Assembly: GCF_029714945.1 (NCBI RefSeq)
Contig: NZ_CP121634.1
Location: 6,469,001-6,533,000, forward strand
Source: Bradyrhizobium sp. CIAT3101
Lineage (GTDB): Bacteria; Pseudomonadota; Alphaproteobacteria; Rhizobiales; Xanthobacteraceae
DNA length: 64,000 nt
Direction: 5' to 3'
Below are positions 51,530-61,338 of the stretch, one piece after another (the first letter of the stretch is position 1; each line of letters starts with the position of its first letter). Under the pieces are notes generated by a model. That model saw nothing but the letters and a program-made list of their open reading frames with translations. It did no database searches and was not told the origin of the DNA. Both the position numbers and the translations under genes were made by a program.

Positions 51530-52515
51530 GCGCCCCCTTCGTCCAGGCCACAAACCTCCGCCGCGTCTTCGACGTCTCGAAGCCCTGGCTCAACCGCTTG
51601 CTGGAAGGCGGACATCTCGAATATCTCAAGGCGGTCGATCACGTCACCTTCGACATCAAGAAGGGCGAGACCTTTGCGCTGGTCGGCGAATCCGGCTCGG
51701 GCAAGACCACGGTGGCGCGGATGGTGGTCGGCCTGCTGCCGCCGAGCGCGGGCGACGTCCTGATCGACGGCGTCTCGATGACCAATCCGCGGCAAGCGCA
51801 GGCACGCCGAAAGCTGCGCCGCCGCATCCAGATGATCTTTCAGGATCCTTATGCGAGTCTCAACCCGCACTTCCGCGTCGATGCCATCATCTCCGAGCCG
51901 ATCCGCGCCTTCGACCTGATTCAGGGCGAACGCGACATCCAGGCGCGCGTCGGCGAGCTGCTCAGCCTCGTCGGCCTGCATCCCGACGACCGCCTGAAAT
52001 TTCCGCATGAGTTCTCCGGCGGTCAGCGCCAGCGCATCGCAATCGCGCGGGCGCTCGCCTCCGACGCCGAATTCATCGTCTGCGACGAGCCGACCTCGGC
52101 CCTCGACGTGTCCGTGCAGGCGCAAATCCTGAACCTGATGCGCGACCTGCAGGACAAGTTCGGCCTGACCTATCTGTTCATCAGCCATAACCTCGCCGTG
52201 GTCCGCCACATGGCGAGCCGGGTCGGCGTGATGTATCTCGGCCGGATCGTCGAGATCGCGGAGGGGCGCGAGCTGTTCGCCCGGCCCCGCATGCCCTACA
52301 CCAAGATGCTGCTGGGCGCCGTGCCTGATCTCGCGATGTCCGGTCGCCAGCGGATTCCGGTGAAGGGCGAGATCCCGAACCCGATCAATCCGCCGTCCGG
52401 CTGTGCCTTCAATCCGCGCTGCCCGCTGGCGTACGACCTCTGCCGCAAGGAGGCCCCGGAACTGATCGACGGTGTCGCCTGTCACGCGGTCAACACCGCG
52501 CCGGTCCCGGCATAA
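51526..52515 (+). CDS. Peptide ABC transporter ATPase (DppF/OppF type), cassette A
   Basis: A 329-residue ATPase with Walker A GESGSGKTT, signature SGGQRQR, Walker B FIVCDEP and TSALDV, and the C-terminal GCAFNPRCPLAYDLC segment. An N-terminal VSKPWLNRLLEGGHLEYLKAVDHV is longer than usual. It completes cassette A. The GGT-family gene follows after 82 bp with a small TTGCG dyad in the gap. Confidence 0.9.
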   Translation: MSAPFVQATNLRRVFDVSKPWLNRLLEGGHLEYLKAVDHVTFDIKKGETFALVGESGSGKTTVARMVVGLLPPSAGDVLIDGVSMTNPRQAQARRKLRRRIQMIFQDPYASLNPHFRVDAIISEPIRAFDLIQGERDIQARVGELLSLVGLHPDDRLKFPHEFSGGQRQRIAIARALASDAEFIVCDEPTSALDVSVQAQILNLMRDLQDKFGLTYLFISHNLAVVRHMASRVGVMYLGRIVEIAEGRELFARPRMPYTKMLLGAVPDLAMSGRQRIPVKGEIPNPINPPSGCAFNPRCPLAYDLCRKEAPELIDGVACHAVNTAPVPA

Positions 52516-52597
52516 CGCGCGCGTGCCATGCGGCCTGTGCATTTGGCATCCCAGCGTCGGATGTGATCAATTGCGCGCGCCGCAAATGAGGTAGCCC

Positions 52598-54403
52598 ATG
52601 GCCAGCAACGTCAATCCCGATCCGTTCACGACGCGCCCAGAAATCGAAGGCACGTTCGGTGTCGTCGCGACCACGCACTGGATCGCAACCGCTGTCGGCA
52701 TGGCTATTCTCGAAAAGGGTGGTAATGCCTTCGACGCCGGTGTCGCCACCGCGTTCACGCTGCAGGTCGTCGAGCCGCATCTGAACGGCCCCGGCGGAGA
52801 CGTACCTGTTATCGTCCATGACGTGAAGCGCGGCCGCACCGAGGTGATCTGCGGCCAGGGCCCGGCGCCGGCACGCGCCACCATCGCGCATTACAAGAGC
52901 GAGGGCCTCGACATGGTCCCCGGCACCGGCCTGCTCGCGGCCTGCGTTCCCGGCACCTTCGAATCCTGGATGATGCTGCTGCGCGACTACGGCACGATGC
53001 GCGTGCGCGATGTGCTGGAGCCTGCGATCTCCTACGCCCGCGACGGCTATCCGCTGGTCGAGCGCGCCTGCGCCACGATCCAGACCGTCGAGCAATTGTT
53101 CCGCAAGCACTGGCCGACTTCGGCCGCGGTCTATCTGCCGAACGGCGAAGTGCCGAAGCCCGGCACGATCTTCACCAACAAAACGCTCGCCGCGACCTAC
53201 ACCCGGATCTTGAACGAAGCCGAAAGCGGCGGCGGTGGCCGCGACGCCGAGATCGAGCGCGCGCGCAAGGCCTGGTCTCAGGGCTTCGTCGCGGAAGCCA
53301 TCGACAAGTTCTGCCGGACGCAGGAGGTGATGGACGTCAGCGGCTCGCCGCATCGCGGCGTGCTCTCCGCCGACGACATGGCACGCTGGCAGCCGACGAT
53401 CGAGGCCCCCCTCACCTACGATTACGGCCGTTACACCGTCTGCAAGGCCGGCGTCTGGAGCCAGGGTCCGGTAACGCTACAACAGCTCGCGCTGTTGAAG
53501 GGCTTTGCGCTCGACGGCCTCGATCCGACCGGGCCGGAGTTCATCCATCTCCAGATCGAATGCGCAAAACTCGCCTTCGCGGATCGCGAAAAATTCTACG
53601 GCGATCCCAAGTTCAGCGAGATCCCGATCGCGACGCTACTGTCGGATGCCTACAACGATCAACGCCGCAAGCTCGTCACAGACAAGGCGTCGCTCGATTT
53701 CGTCCCCGGCACGGTCGAAGGCTTCGGCGGCGTTGTCAAGCTGCGCCGCGCCGAGGGACAGCGCGAGGCGGTCGGCGCGCTCGGCGCCGGCGAGCCGACG
53801 GTAGGACGCTTCGGAGAGGTGCGCGGCGACACCGTGCATTTCGACATCATCGACAAGGCCGGCAACATGGTGTCCTCGACGCCATCGGGCGGCTGGCTGC
53901 AATCCTCGCCGATCATTCCGGAGCTCGGCTTCTGCCTCGGCAGTCGCGCCCAGATGTTCTGGCTGGAGGAAAACCACCCTGGCTCGCTCGCGCCGGGCAA
54001 GCGGCCGCGCACGACGCTGTCGCCGACCATGGCGCTACGCGATGGCGAGCCGTACCTTGCCTGGGGTTCGCCCGGCGGCGACCAGCAGGATCAGTGGATC
54101 ACACAGTTCTTCCTGCGCCACGTCCATTGCAACCTCAATCTCCAGGAGGCGATCGACGCGCCCGCCTGGCACTCCGAGCATTTCCCGATCTCGTTCTGGC
54201 CGCGCACCGCGCGTCCCGGTGTGCTCGTGGTCGAAAACCGCGTGCCCAAGGCGACGATCGACAACCTGCGCGAGCGTGGGCATATCGTCGAGGTCGGTCC
54301 CGACTGGTCCGAGGGCCGGCTCACCGCAGCCTCGCGCGTCGGTGTACGTCGACGCGCTGCCGCCAATCCGCGCGGCATGCAGGGCTACGCCGCGGGACGC
54401 TGA
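52598..54403 (+). CDS. Gamma-glutamyltransferase-family Ntn-hydrolase
   Basis: A 601-residue enzyme that should self-cleave before T412 (RGDTVHFDII), giving a small subunit of 190 residues, normal for GGT. N-terminal motifs GGNAFDAGVATAFTLQVVEP and NGPGGDVP and the late GSPGGDQQDQW loop are present. There is no signal peptide, and the late loop recalls cytosolic members such as HpxW/YwrD, so amide hydrolysis of a gamma-glutamyl or oxamate-like substrate is possible. It lies between two peptide transporters. Confidence 0.85.
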   Translation: MASNVNPDPFTTRPEIEGTFGVVATTHWIATAVGMAILEKGGNAFDAGVATAFTLQVVEPHLNGPGGDVPVIVHDVKRGRTEVICGQGPAPARATIAHYKSEGLDMVPGTGLLAACVPGTFESWMMLLRDYGTMRVRDVLEPAISYARDGYPLVERACATIQTVEQLFRKHWPTSAAVYLPNGEVPKPGTIFTNKTLAATYTRILNEAESGGGGRDAEIERARKAWSQGFVAEAIDKFCRTQEVMDVSGSPHRGVLSADDMARWQPTIEAPLTYDYGRYTVCKAGVWSQGPVTLQQLALLKGFALDGLDPTGPEFIHLQIECAKLAFADREKFYGDPKFSEIPIATLLSDAYNDQRRKLVTDKASLDFVPGTVEGFGGVVKLRRAEGQREAVGALGAGEPTVGRFGEVRGDTVHFDIIDKAGNMVSSTPSGGWLQSSPIIPELGFCLGSRAQMFWLEENHPGSLAPGKRPRTTLSPTMALRDGEPYLAWGSPGGDQQDQWITQFFLRHVHCNLNLQEAIDAPAWHSEHFPISFWPRTARPGVLVVENRVPKATIDNLRERGHIVEVGPDWSEGRLTAASRVGVRRRAAANPRGMQGYAAGR

Positions 54404-54412
54404 AGGCAGCAC

Positions 54413-55123
54413 ATGACCTGGTCGATCATTGCGCGAGATTCTGCCACCGGCCAGTTCGGCATTGCGGTCGCGACCCGCTTCTTCGCCGTCGGGGCACGCG
54501 TGCCCTACATCGCGGCGGGACTTGGCGCCATTGCAACCCAAGCTTTCGTCAATCCCTATTACGGGATCGACGGCGTCAAGCTGCTGCGCGAGGGTCTCAA
54601 CGCTCATGACGTGCTCGCCGCCCTGCTCGCGACCGACGATGGCCGCGAGAGCCGCCAGATCCACATCATGGATGCAAGTGGCGCGATCGCCGCGCATACC
54701 GGGCGCGATTGCGTCGACTGGTGCGGGAACATCGCAGGAAGCGGCTTTTCGATCGCGGGCAACATGCTCGCCGGCGCCGACGTGCTTGCCGAGACGGCGA
54801 AGACCTACATCGCCAATGACAGCCTGCCGTTCCCGCGCCGGCTGCTCGCGGCGATGCGCGCCGGCGAAGCCGCCGGCGGCGACAAGCGCGGCAAGCAGTC
54901 CGCAGCACTGCTGATCCACGGCGAGGAGGAATGGCCCGCGCTCGACATCCGCGCCGACGATCATGCCGACCCGCTCGGCGAGCTCGAGCGGCTCGAACGG
55001 GTCAGCCACGAACTCTGGGTCCACTTCCGCCCGTCCATGCCGACCCGGCGGAACCCGGCCGGCAATACCGATCGCCGCGTCATCGACGCCAGCATCGCCG
55101 CGGCACGGGCAAGACAGACATGA
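54413..55123 (+). CDS. DUF1028 Ntn-hydrolase-like protein
   Basis: A 236-residue DUF1028 protein. The family has an Ntn-hydrolase-like fold; the N-terminus (TWSIIARDSATGQFGIAVATRF, shown in part) and GLGAIATQAFVNPYYG are characteristic. Function is unknown. It follows the GGT-family gene by 9 bp and overlaps the next ATPase start by 4 bp (ATGA), so it is translated with the second transporter. A peptide or amide hydrolase role is plausible only from context. Confidence 0.83.
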   Translation: MTWSIIARDSATGQFGIAVATRFFAVGARVPYIAAGLGAIATQAFVNPYYGIDGVKLLREGLNAHDVLAALLATDDGRESRQIHIMDASGAIAAHTGRDCVDWCGNIAGSGFSIAGNMLAGADVLAETAKTYIANDSLPFPRRLLAAMRAGEAAGGDKRGKQSAALLIHGEEEWPALDIRADDHADPLGELERLERVSHELWVHFRPSMPTRRNPAGNTDRRVIDASIAAARARQT

Positions 55124-56109
55124 GCGCAAGCCCTCTCATCGAGATCAGGGACCTGCGCATCCGCTTTCACGGTGACGACGGCCGCGTCACCCACGCGGTC
55201 GACAGCGTCGATCTCAGCGTCGCCAATGGTGCAACGCTCGGCCTCGTCGGTGAATCCGGCTGCGGCAAGAGCGTGACCTCACTGGCGATCATGGGCCTGC
55301 TGCCGAAACAGACGACGGAGATATCGGGCGCGATCCGCTTCGACGGTTTCGATCTGCTGAAGACCACGGACCAGAGGCTGCGCGATCTGCGCGGCAACCG
55401 GCTCGCGATGATTTTCCAGGAACCGATGACCTCGCTCAACCCGAGCTTCACCATCGGCGACCAGATCATCGAGACCATTTTGCGCCATCGCGGCGGTTCG
55501 CGCCGCGGCGCGCGGGACCGCGCGATCGAGCTGTTGCGCCGCGTGCACATCCCTTCGCCCGAGCGTCGGATCGACGAATATCCGCACAAGCTCTCCGGCG
55601 GCATGCGCCAGCGCGTCATGATCGCGATGGCGCTCGCCTGCGATCCGCAGCTCCTGATCGCCGACGAGCCCACCACTGCGCTCGACGTCACTCTGCAGGC
55701 CCAGATCCTGGAACTGATGCGCGAGCTGAAGGCCGCGAGCGGCGCCGCGATCATCCTGATCACCCACGATCTCGGCGTCGTCGCCGAAGTCTGCGACGAA
55801 GTCGCGGTGATGTATGCCGGCGAGATCGTCGAGCGCGCGCCGGTCGACGAATTGTTCTCCGCGCCGCAGCATCCCTACACGGTCGGACTGCTCGGCTCCA
55901 TCCCGCGCCTGGACCATCGCGCCGAACAGCTTGCCACGATCGAAGGCATGGTGCCGAACATGGCACAGCCACCCGCGGGCTGCCGTTTTGCCGCGCGTTG
56001 CCCGTTCGTGCTGGACGCCTGCACGAGGGCGCCGCCGCCGCTGGTGGAAGTCAGCCCCGGCCATCTCTCGCGCTGCATCCGTGCGCCGCTCGAACTGTTG
56101 GTGTCGTGA
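55120..56109 (+). CDS. Peptide ABC transporter ATPase (DppD/OppD type), cassette B
   Basis: A 329-residue ATPase with Walker A GESGCGKS, signature SGGMRQR, Walker B LLIADEP and TTALDV, and the C-terminal [15 protein letters not shown] segment. The start at 55120 ([13 protein letters not shown]) is chosen over the longer frame from 54931, which overlaps the DUF1028 gene. Its stop overlaps the next start (TGATG). Confidence 0.9.
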   Translation: MSASPLIEIRDLRIRFHGDDGRVTHAVDSVDLSVANGATLGLVGESGCGKSVTSLAIMGLLPKQTTEISGAIRFDGFDLLKTTDQRLRDLRGNRLAMIFQEPMTSLNPSFTIGDQIIETILRHRGGSRRGARDRAIELLRRVHIPSPERRIDEYPHKLSGGMRQRVMIAMALACDPQLLIADEPTTALDVTLQAQILELMRELKAASGAAIILITHDLGVVAEVCDEVAVMYAGEIVERAPVDELFSAPQHPYTVGLLGSIPRLDHRAEQLATIEGMVPNMAQPPAGCRFAARCPFVLDACTRAPPPLVEVSPGHLSRCIRAPLELLVS

Positions 56110-57215
56110 TGGCGCTCCTCGAGGTCAACGGCCTGGTCAAGCATTTCGTCGCCCAGCGGTCGCTGTTCGGCCGGGCGCTGGCCCATGTCAAAGCGGTCGA
56201 TGGGGTCAGCTTCACGCTCGAAGCCGGCAAGACCCTCGCTTTGGTCGGTGAATCCGGTTGCGGCAAATCCACCGTCAGCCGCCTGGTGCTGCGGCTGATC
56301 GAGCCCGATGCGGGCAGCGTGCGGTTCGACGGTCGCGACCTGCTCTCGCTCGATGCCGATGCGCTCCGCAAATTCCGCCGCGAAGCGCAGATCATCTTTC
56401 AGGACCCCTACGCCTCGCTCAACCCGCGCATGACGGTCGGCCAGATCCTGACTGAGCCGCTCGTGCTGCACGATCTCGTGCCGCCAGAGCAACGGCGCGA
56501 GCGTGTCGCGGAAATCTTGCGGCTCGTGGGGCTCGAGCCGCGGCTGGCCCGGCGCTATCCGCACGAATTCTCCGGCGGCCAACGCCAGCGCATCGCCATC
56601 GCCCGCGCGCTCGCGGTCGAGCCGAAGCTGATCATCTGCGACGAGCCGGTCTCGGCGCTCGACGTCTCGATCCGCTCGCAGATCTTGAACCTGCTGCGCG
56701 AGCTGCAGGACCGGCTTGGTCTGGCCTATATCTTCGTTTCGCATGATCTCGCGGTGGTCAAGCACATCGCCGACCGCGTCGCGGTGATGAATCTCGGCGG
56801 CATCGTCGAAGAGGCCGATGCGGACGCGTTGTTCGCCGAGCCACGCCATCCGTACAGCCGCGCCCTGTTGTCCGCGATCCCGCTGCCGCAACCTCGCGCG
56901 AGGCGGGCCAAGGTCGTGCTGCAAGGCGAGATCCCGAGCGCGCTCAATCCGCCGGCCGGCTGTCGCTTCCACACCCGCTGCCCCTTCGTGATCGACCGCT
57001 GCCGTACCGAAGCGCCGGCGCTGGTGGCCGACGAGGCAGGCCACGCCACCGCCTGCCATCGCGCCAGCGAGCTGCCTCCGGCCGACAGCATCCTGCCCAC
57101 CGTGGGCGGATTCACGCCGGAACTGGCAAAATTAGTCGCAGCCTTCAGCCGAAAGACGGAAGGCGCAAGCCCGGTCGGGGTTGGTATACAGAGTGCAAGG
57201 CCTACAACGCCGTAG
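56109..57215 (+). CDS. Peptide ABC transporter ATPase (DppF/OppF type), cassette B, extended C-terminus
   Basis: A 368-residue ATPase with Walker [10 protein letters not shown], signature SGGQRQR, Walker B LIICDEP and VSALDV, and the C-terminal [15 protein letters not shown] motif. After it comes a tail of roughly 40 residues (ending [11 protein letters not shown]) not seen in the cassette A partner, with no recognisable domain. The binding-protein gene begins 22 bp downstream. Confidence 0.88.
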   Translation: MALLEVNGLVKHFVAQRSLFGRALAHVKAVDGVSFTLEAGKTLALVGESGCGKSTVSRLVLRLIEPDAGSVRFDGRDLLSLDADALRKFRREAQIIFQDPYASLNPRMTVGQILTEPLVLHDLVPPEQRRERVAEILRLVGLEPRLARRYPHEFSGGQRQRIAIARALAVEPKLIICDEPVSALDVSIRSQILNLLRELQDRLGLAYIFVSHDLAVVKHIADRVAVMNLGGIVEEADADALFAEPRHPYSRALLSAIPLPQPRARRAKVVLQGEIPSALNPPAGCRFHTRCPFVIDRCRTEAPALVADEAGHATACHRASELPPADSILPTVGGFTPELAKLVAAFSRKTEGASPVGVGIQSARPTTP

Positions 57216-57237
57216 CCGAAGCAATGGGGACTGTCCG

Positions 57238-58746
57238 ATGAAGATGTTTCGCCTGGCCGCAACCGCGGCTGCGTTCCTGCTGTCGCTTGGGGCCGCCCAG
57301 GCGCAGACCACGTTGCGCATCGGCCTTGCCGAGGACCCCGACATCCTCGATCCCTCGATGGCGCGCACCTATGTCGGCCGCATCGTGTTCGCGGCATTCT
57401 GCGACAAGCTGTTCGACATCGACGAGAAGCTCAACATTGTGCCCCAGCTCGCGCTGTCGAGCGAGACCGCCGACGACGGCAAGGCGCTCGTCATCAAGCT
57501 GCGTCCCGGCGTGAAATTCCACGACGGCGAGCCGTTCGACGCGGAGGCCGCCAAATTCTCGCTGGAGCGCCATCTGACCCTCCCCGGCTCGTTCCGCAAG
57601 CCGGAGCTCGCCTCGGTCGACCACATCGATGTCGTCGATCCCCTCACCGTCAAGCTGGTGCTGAAATCACCGTTCTCGCCGCTGCTAGCCCAGCTCACGG
57701 ATCGCGCCGGCATGATGATGTCGCCGAAGGCGGCAAAGGCAGCCGGTGACAAGTTCGGCCTGCACCCGGTCTGCGCCGGCCCCTACAAATTCGTCGAGCG
57801 CGTGCAGCAGGACCGCATCGTGTTCGAGAAGTTCGCGGACTATTGGAATAAGGACAAAATCTTCATCGACAAAATCGTGTTCCAGCCCATCGTCGACGCC
57901 ACCGTGCGGCTGGCGAATTTGAAATCCGGCGGCCTCGATCTGATCGAGCGCGTGCTCGCCACCGACCTCAAGGAAGTGCGAGCCGATTCACGGCTGAAGG
58001 TCGCCACCGCCATCGAGCTCGGCTATCAGGGCATCACGCTCAACATCGGCAAGGACAAGGCCAAGGGACCGCTGAGCCAGTCCGCCAAGGTGCGGCAGGC
58101 CCTCGACCTTGCCATCGACCGCGAGGCGATCAACCAGGTCGTCTTCAACGGCGAGTTCCAGATCGGCAATCAGTGGGTCAATCCCGATCATCCCTATTAC
58201 CAAAAGAGCTTGCCGGTCCGCCCCCGCAATTTGGAGAAGGCCAAGGCGCTCTTGAAGGAAGCCGGCGTGACGCCGCCGGTCAGCGTCGACTTCCTGGTGC
58301 CGAAGGGCGCGGAGACGGAGACACCGGCGCAGGTCATCCAGTCGATGGCCGCGGAAGCCGGCTTCGACATGAAGATCCGTGTCACCGAATTCGCAACCGG
58401 GCTCAAGCAGGCCGAATCCGGCGATTACCAGGCCTTCATGCTCGCCTGGAGCGGCCGCGTCGATCCTGACGGCAACACCTTCGTCTTCCTGCACAGCGGA
58501 GCGCCGCAGAACTACGGCGACTGGAACAATCCGCAGGCCGACAAGGCACTGGAAGACGCACGGCTCGTGACCGACCTCGACAAGCGCAAGGCGAGCTATG
58601 AAGTGCTGGCCAAGCTGGCCCAGGACGAGGAGCCGATCCTCTACCTCTACCACCGCCGCATCATCATTGCGCACACCACCAAGCTCGAGGGCTACAAGCA
58701 GATGCCCGACGGCCTCGTGCGCGTCGTCGGCCTCAAGCTGAAGTGA
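57238..58746 (+). CDS. Peptide-type ABC transporter substrate-binding protein (family 5), cassette B
   Basis: A 502-residue periplasmic binding protein with a signal peptide (about 1-23, GAAQA before QTTLRIGLAED). It has the family-5 core (LRPGVKFHDGEPFDAEAAKFSLERH, shown in part; PYKFVERVQQDRIVFEKF). It differs clearly from the cassette A protein, suggesting another substrate. A second signal is the GLPxx-free N-terminus. The permease gene follows after 10 bp. Confidence 0.87.
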   Translation: MKMFRLAATAAAFLLSLGAAQAQTTLRIGLAEDPDILDPSMARTYVGRIVFAAFCDKLFDIDEKLNIVPQLALSSETADDGKALVIKLRPGVKFHDGEPFDAEAAKFSLERHLTLPGSFRKPELASVDHIDVVDPLTVKLVLKSPFSPLLAQLTDRAGMMMSPKAAKAAGDKFGLHPVCAGPYKFVERVQQDRIVFEKFADYWNKDKIFIDKIVFQPIVDATVRLANLKSGGLDLIERVLATDLKEVRADSRLKVATAIELGYQGITLNIGKDKAKGPLSQSAKVRQALDLAIDREAINQVVFNGEFQIGNQWVNPDHPYYQKSLPVRPRNLEKAKALLKEAGVTPPVSVDFLVPKGAETETPAQVIQSMAAEAGFDMKIRVTEFATGLKQAESGDYQAFMLAWSGRVDPDGNTFVFLHSGAPQNYGDWNNPQADKALEDARLVTDLDKRKASYEVLAKLAQDEEPILYLYHRRIIIAHTTKLEGYKQMPDGLVRVVGLKLK

Positions 58747-58756
58747 CGCGGCAGCG

Positions 58757-59698
58757 ATGCTGAACTTCCTCGCCCGCCGGCTTGCGCAGATCGTACCGAC
58801 ATTGTTCTTCGTGTCGGTGCTGATCTTCTCGCTGCAGCAATTGCTGCCGGGCGATCCCGCACTGGTGATGGCGGGCGAAGAGCGCGATCCGGCCGTGATC
58901 GAGCAGATCCGCCACCAATACCGGCTCGATCAGCCGGTCCCCGTGCAGTACGCCTACTGGATGAAGGGCGTGCTATCAGGCGATTTCGGCGAATCCCTGC
59001 GCAACAAGATGCCGGTGCGCGAGCTGATTGCGCAAAAGCTGCCGGTGACGCTGCAGCTCGGCTCGATGGCGATCATCATCGCCTTCCTGATCGGCATTCC
59101 CGCCGGGATCGTCGCCGCCGTGAAGAAGGGAACGGCCTGGGATTACGGCGCCAATTTCTTCGCGCTATGGGGCATCTCGACGCCGAACTTCTGGCTCGGC
59201 ATCATGCTGATCTTCCTGTTCTCGATCGAGCTCGGCTGGCTGCCGGCCTCGGGCTATGTGCCGCTGACCGAGAACTGGCGCGCGAGCCTGGCTGCCACCA
59301 TCATGCCCGCCTTCGTGCTCGGCAACGCGATTGCCGCGGTCCTGATGCGCCATACCCGCAGCGCCATGCTCCAGGTGCTGGAAAGCGATTACGTCCGTAC
59401 CGCGCGCGCGAAGGGTCTCTCCGAGCGGTCCGTGATCCTGAAACATGCCATGCGCAACGCGCTGACACCGATCATCACGCTCGGCGCGCTCGAGCTCGGC
59501 ACGCTGCTGTCCGGCGCCGTGCTGACCGAACAGATCTTCTCCATTCCCGGCTTCGGCAAGCTGATCGTGGACGCGGTGTTCAACCGCGACTATGCCGTCG
59601 TGCAGGGCGTGGTGCTGGTGACCGCCACGGTCTACATCACGCTCAATCTGGTTGCCGATGTCGCCTATATCCTCGTCAATCCGCGGCTGAGGGGCTAG
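58757..59698 (+). CDS. Peptide ABC transporter permease (DppB/OppB type), cassette B
   Basis: A 313-residue membrane permease with an N-terminal helix (IVPTLFFVSVLIFSLQQLLPG), the DppB loop (GDPALVMAGEERDPAVIEQIRHQYRLDQP, shown in part) and the EAA segment ARAKGLSERSVILKHAMRNALTPI. Its stop is 3 bp before the DppC-type start. Confidence 0.88.
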   Translation: MLNFLARRLAQIVPTLFFVSVLIFSLQQLLPGDPALVMAGEERDPAVIEQIRHQYRLDQPVPVQYAYWMKGVLSGDFGESLRNKMPVRELIAQKLPVTLQLGSMAIIIAFLIGIPAGIVAAVKKGTAWDYGANFFALWGISTPNFWLGIMLIFLFSIELGWLPASGYVPLTENWRASLAATIMPAFVLGNAIAAVLMRHTRSAMLQVLESDYVRTARAKGLSERSVILKHAMRNALTPIITLGALELGTLLSGAVLTEQIFSIPGFGKLIVDAVFNRDYAVVQGVVLVTATVYITLNLVADVAYILVNPRLRG

Positions 59699-59701
59699 GC
59701 C

Positions 59702-60586
59702 ATGACCGACGCCGCCCTGTCCGGCCCCCTTGCGCATGCCGACGAGCTGGACAGCCCGGCACGCCGCGCACGGCGCCGCCTGTTCAAGCGCAAGGCGGCG
59801 GTCGCGGGCCTCGTGGTCCTCGTCATCTTCATCCTGCTCGCGTTGCTGGCGCCTCTGATCGTGCCCTACGATCCCATCGCGACGAGCTGGAGCCTGGTGC
59901 GCAAGCCGCCCACGATGGCGCACTGGTTCGGCACCGACGAGCTCGGCCGCGATATCCTTAGCCGCGTTGTCTACGGCGCGCGCGCCTCGCTGCTGGCCGG
60001 CCTGATCTCGGTCGCGATCGCGCTCGGCATCGGCGTGCCGCTTGGCCTCGTCGCCGGCTATCGCGGTGGCTTCGTCGATGCGCTGATCAGCCGGATCACC
60101 GACGCGATGCTGGCCTGTCCGTTCCTGATCCTGGCGATTGCGCTGGCGGCGTTCCTCGGTCCGAGCCTTGGCAACGCCATGATCGCGATCGGCATCTCGG
60201 CGACACCCATCTTTGTCCGCCTGACCCGCGGCCAGGTGCTGAGCGTCAAGGCCGAGGACTATGTCGAAGCGGCGCGTGCACTCGGCAACCCGTCCTGGCG
60301 CATCGCCGTCTCGCACATCCTGCCGAACATCCTGCCCGCACTGCTGGTTCAGGCGACGCTCTCGATCGCGGCCGCGATCATCGCCGAAGCGGCGCTGTCG
60401 TTCCTCGGCCTTGGCCAGCAGCCGCCGGCGCCATCCTGGGGCAGCATGCTCAACGCGGCACAACGCTTCCTGACCCAGGCGCCCTGGATGGCGATCTGGC
60501 CGGGGCTGGCGATCTTCCTCGTGGTGCTGTCGTTGAACCTGCTTGGCGACGGCCTGCGTGACGCGCTCGATCCGCGCCAGCGCTAA
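59702..60586 (+). CDS. Peptide ABC transporter permease (DppC/OppC type), cassette B
   Basis: A 294-residue membrane permease with the FGTDELGRDILSRVVYGARASL motif, the EAA segment EAARALGNPSWRIAVSHILPNILPA and the end LLGDGLRDALDPRQR. It is the last gene of cassette B; its stop overlaps the stop of the convergent 60583-61329 gene by 4 bp. Confidence 0.88.
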   Translation: MTDAALSGPLAHADELDSPARRARRRLFKRKAAVAGLVVLVIFILLALLAPLIVPYDPIATSWSLVRKPPTMAHWFGTDELGRDILSRVVYGARASLLAGLISVAIALGIGVPLGLVAGYRGGFVDALISRITDAMLACPFLILAIALAAFLGPSLGNAMIAIGISATPIFVRLTRGQVLSVKAEDYVEAARALGNPSWRIAVSHILPNILPALLVQATLSIAAAIIAEAALSFLGLGQQPPAPSWGSMLNAAQRFLTQAPWMAIWPGLAIFLVVLSLNLLGDGLRDALDPRQR

Positions 60587-61329
60587 ATGACGGTCTCGCG
60601 CATCACGCGGCGGCAATCCATCTCGTATTCGAGATCGACCACCGGCGGCCGCGCGAAATGCCAGGTGAGGCCCGAGCGCAACGCGCCACGCCGAACCAGT
60701 TCGTCGACCAGCGCGTGATGGAAGTCGTGCACGGAATAGGCCTGCACGCCGGTGGTGTCCTTCCAGCCGAATCCGAACGCTGTCATCCGGTTCTCCATCT
60801 GGGACGTCGTGGTGAACCGGACCTTCTCGCGCAAACCCTCCGGACTGAGGTCGCGGTAGCGGACCGTGCGCTCGACATAGGTGCCGCTGCCCTCGCGCGC
60901 CTCGGCGCCGCCGGCAATGACGAAGGACGGCGCCTTGGAGTTTGTCGGGCGCGTGAAGGAGAACGCGTAGAACGACGGCTCGACCGGAGGATCGAGTTCC
61001 GGACAGACGTTGCTGCGCGCCACCGGATTGGTGGTGCCGTCGAAGATGCCCCACTCCGAGAGCGTCTTGACGTAATGCAGGTTGAACGCGCGAAACCCCT
61101 CCTCGCTGAAGGCAGCCGGCGAGCGCAGCTCGCAGGCACAGAAGGCCGTCAACGGCCGCCCCGCCTCCTGAATGAACTTTGCCGCAAGCGCAAACCCCTC
61201 GGCCAGGGGCACGAGGCGATCGAACCGGACGCGCTCGATCTCATAGCCATCGTCGGCGGCCGCACCAGCCGAATACTGGAACACGGAGGGAATGAACCGA
61301 TAGTTGCCGGCGGAGAATTCACGAATCAT
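60583..61329 (-). CDS. Conserved protein of uncertain function, possibly CnbZ/RidA-like, co-transcribed with the cyclase
   Basis: A 248-residue soluble protein with conserved-looking segments LTAFCACELRSPAAFSEEGF and NPVARSNVCPELDPP. I recall similar proteins annotated near 2-amino-5-chloromuconate deaminase CnbZ or RidA-fold proteins, but cannot confirm it. Its TAGGAG ribosome-binding site overlaps the stop of the cyclase gene, so it is probably translated from the same mRNA. Confidence 0.55.
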   Translation of the reverse strand: MIREFSAGNYRFIPSVFQYSAGAAADDGYEIERVRFDRLVPLAEGFALAAKFIQEAGRPLTAFCACELRSPAAFSEEGFRAFNLHYVKTLSEWGIFDGTTNPVARSNVCPELDPPVEPSFYAFSFTRPTNSKAPSFVIAGGAEAREGSGTYVERTVRYRDLSPEGLREKVRFTTTSQMENRMTAFGFGWKDTTGVQAYSVHDFHHALVDELVRRGALRSGLTWHFARPPVVDLEYEMDCRRVMRETVI

Positions 61330-61338
61330 GACGGACTC

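Noticed and set aside
59165..61054. A 629-codon open frame on the minus strand across the cassette B permeases
   Set aside because: It is antisense to two permeases with clear motifs and shows the biased composition of high-GC antisense frames.
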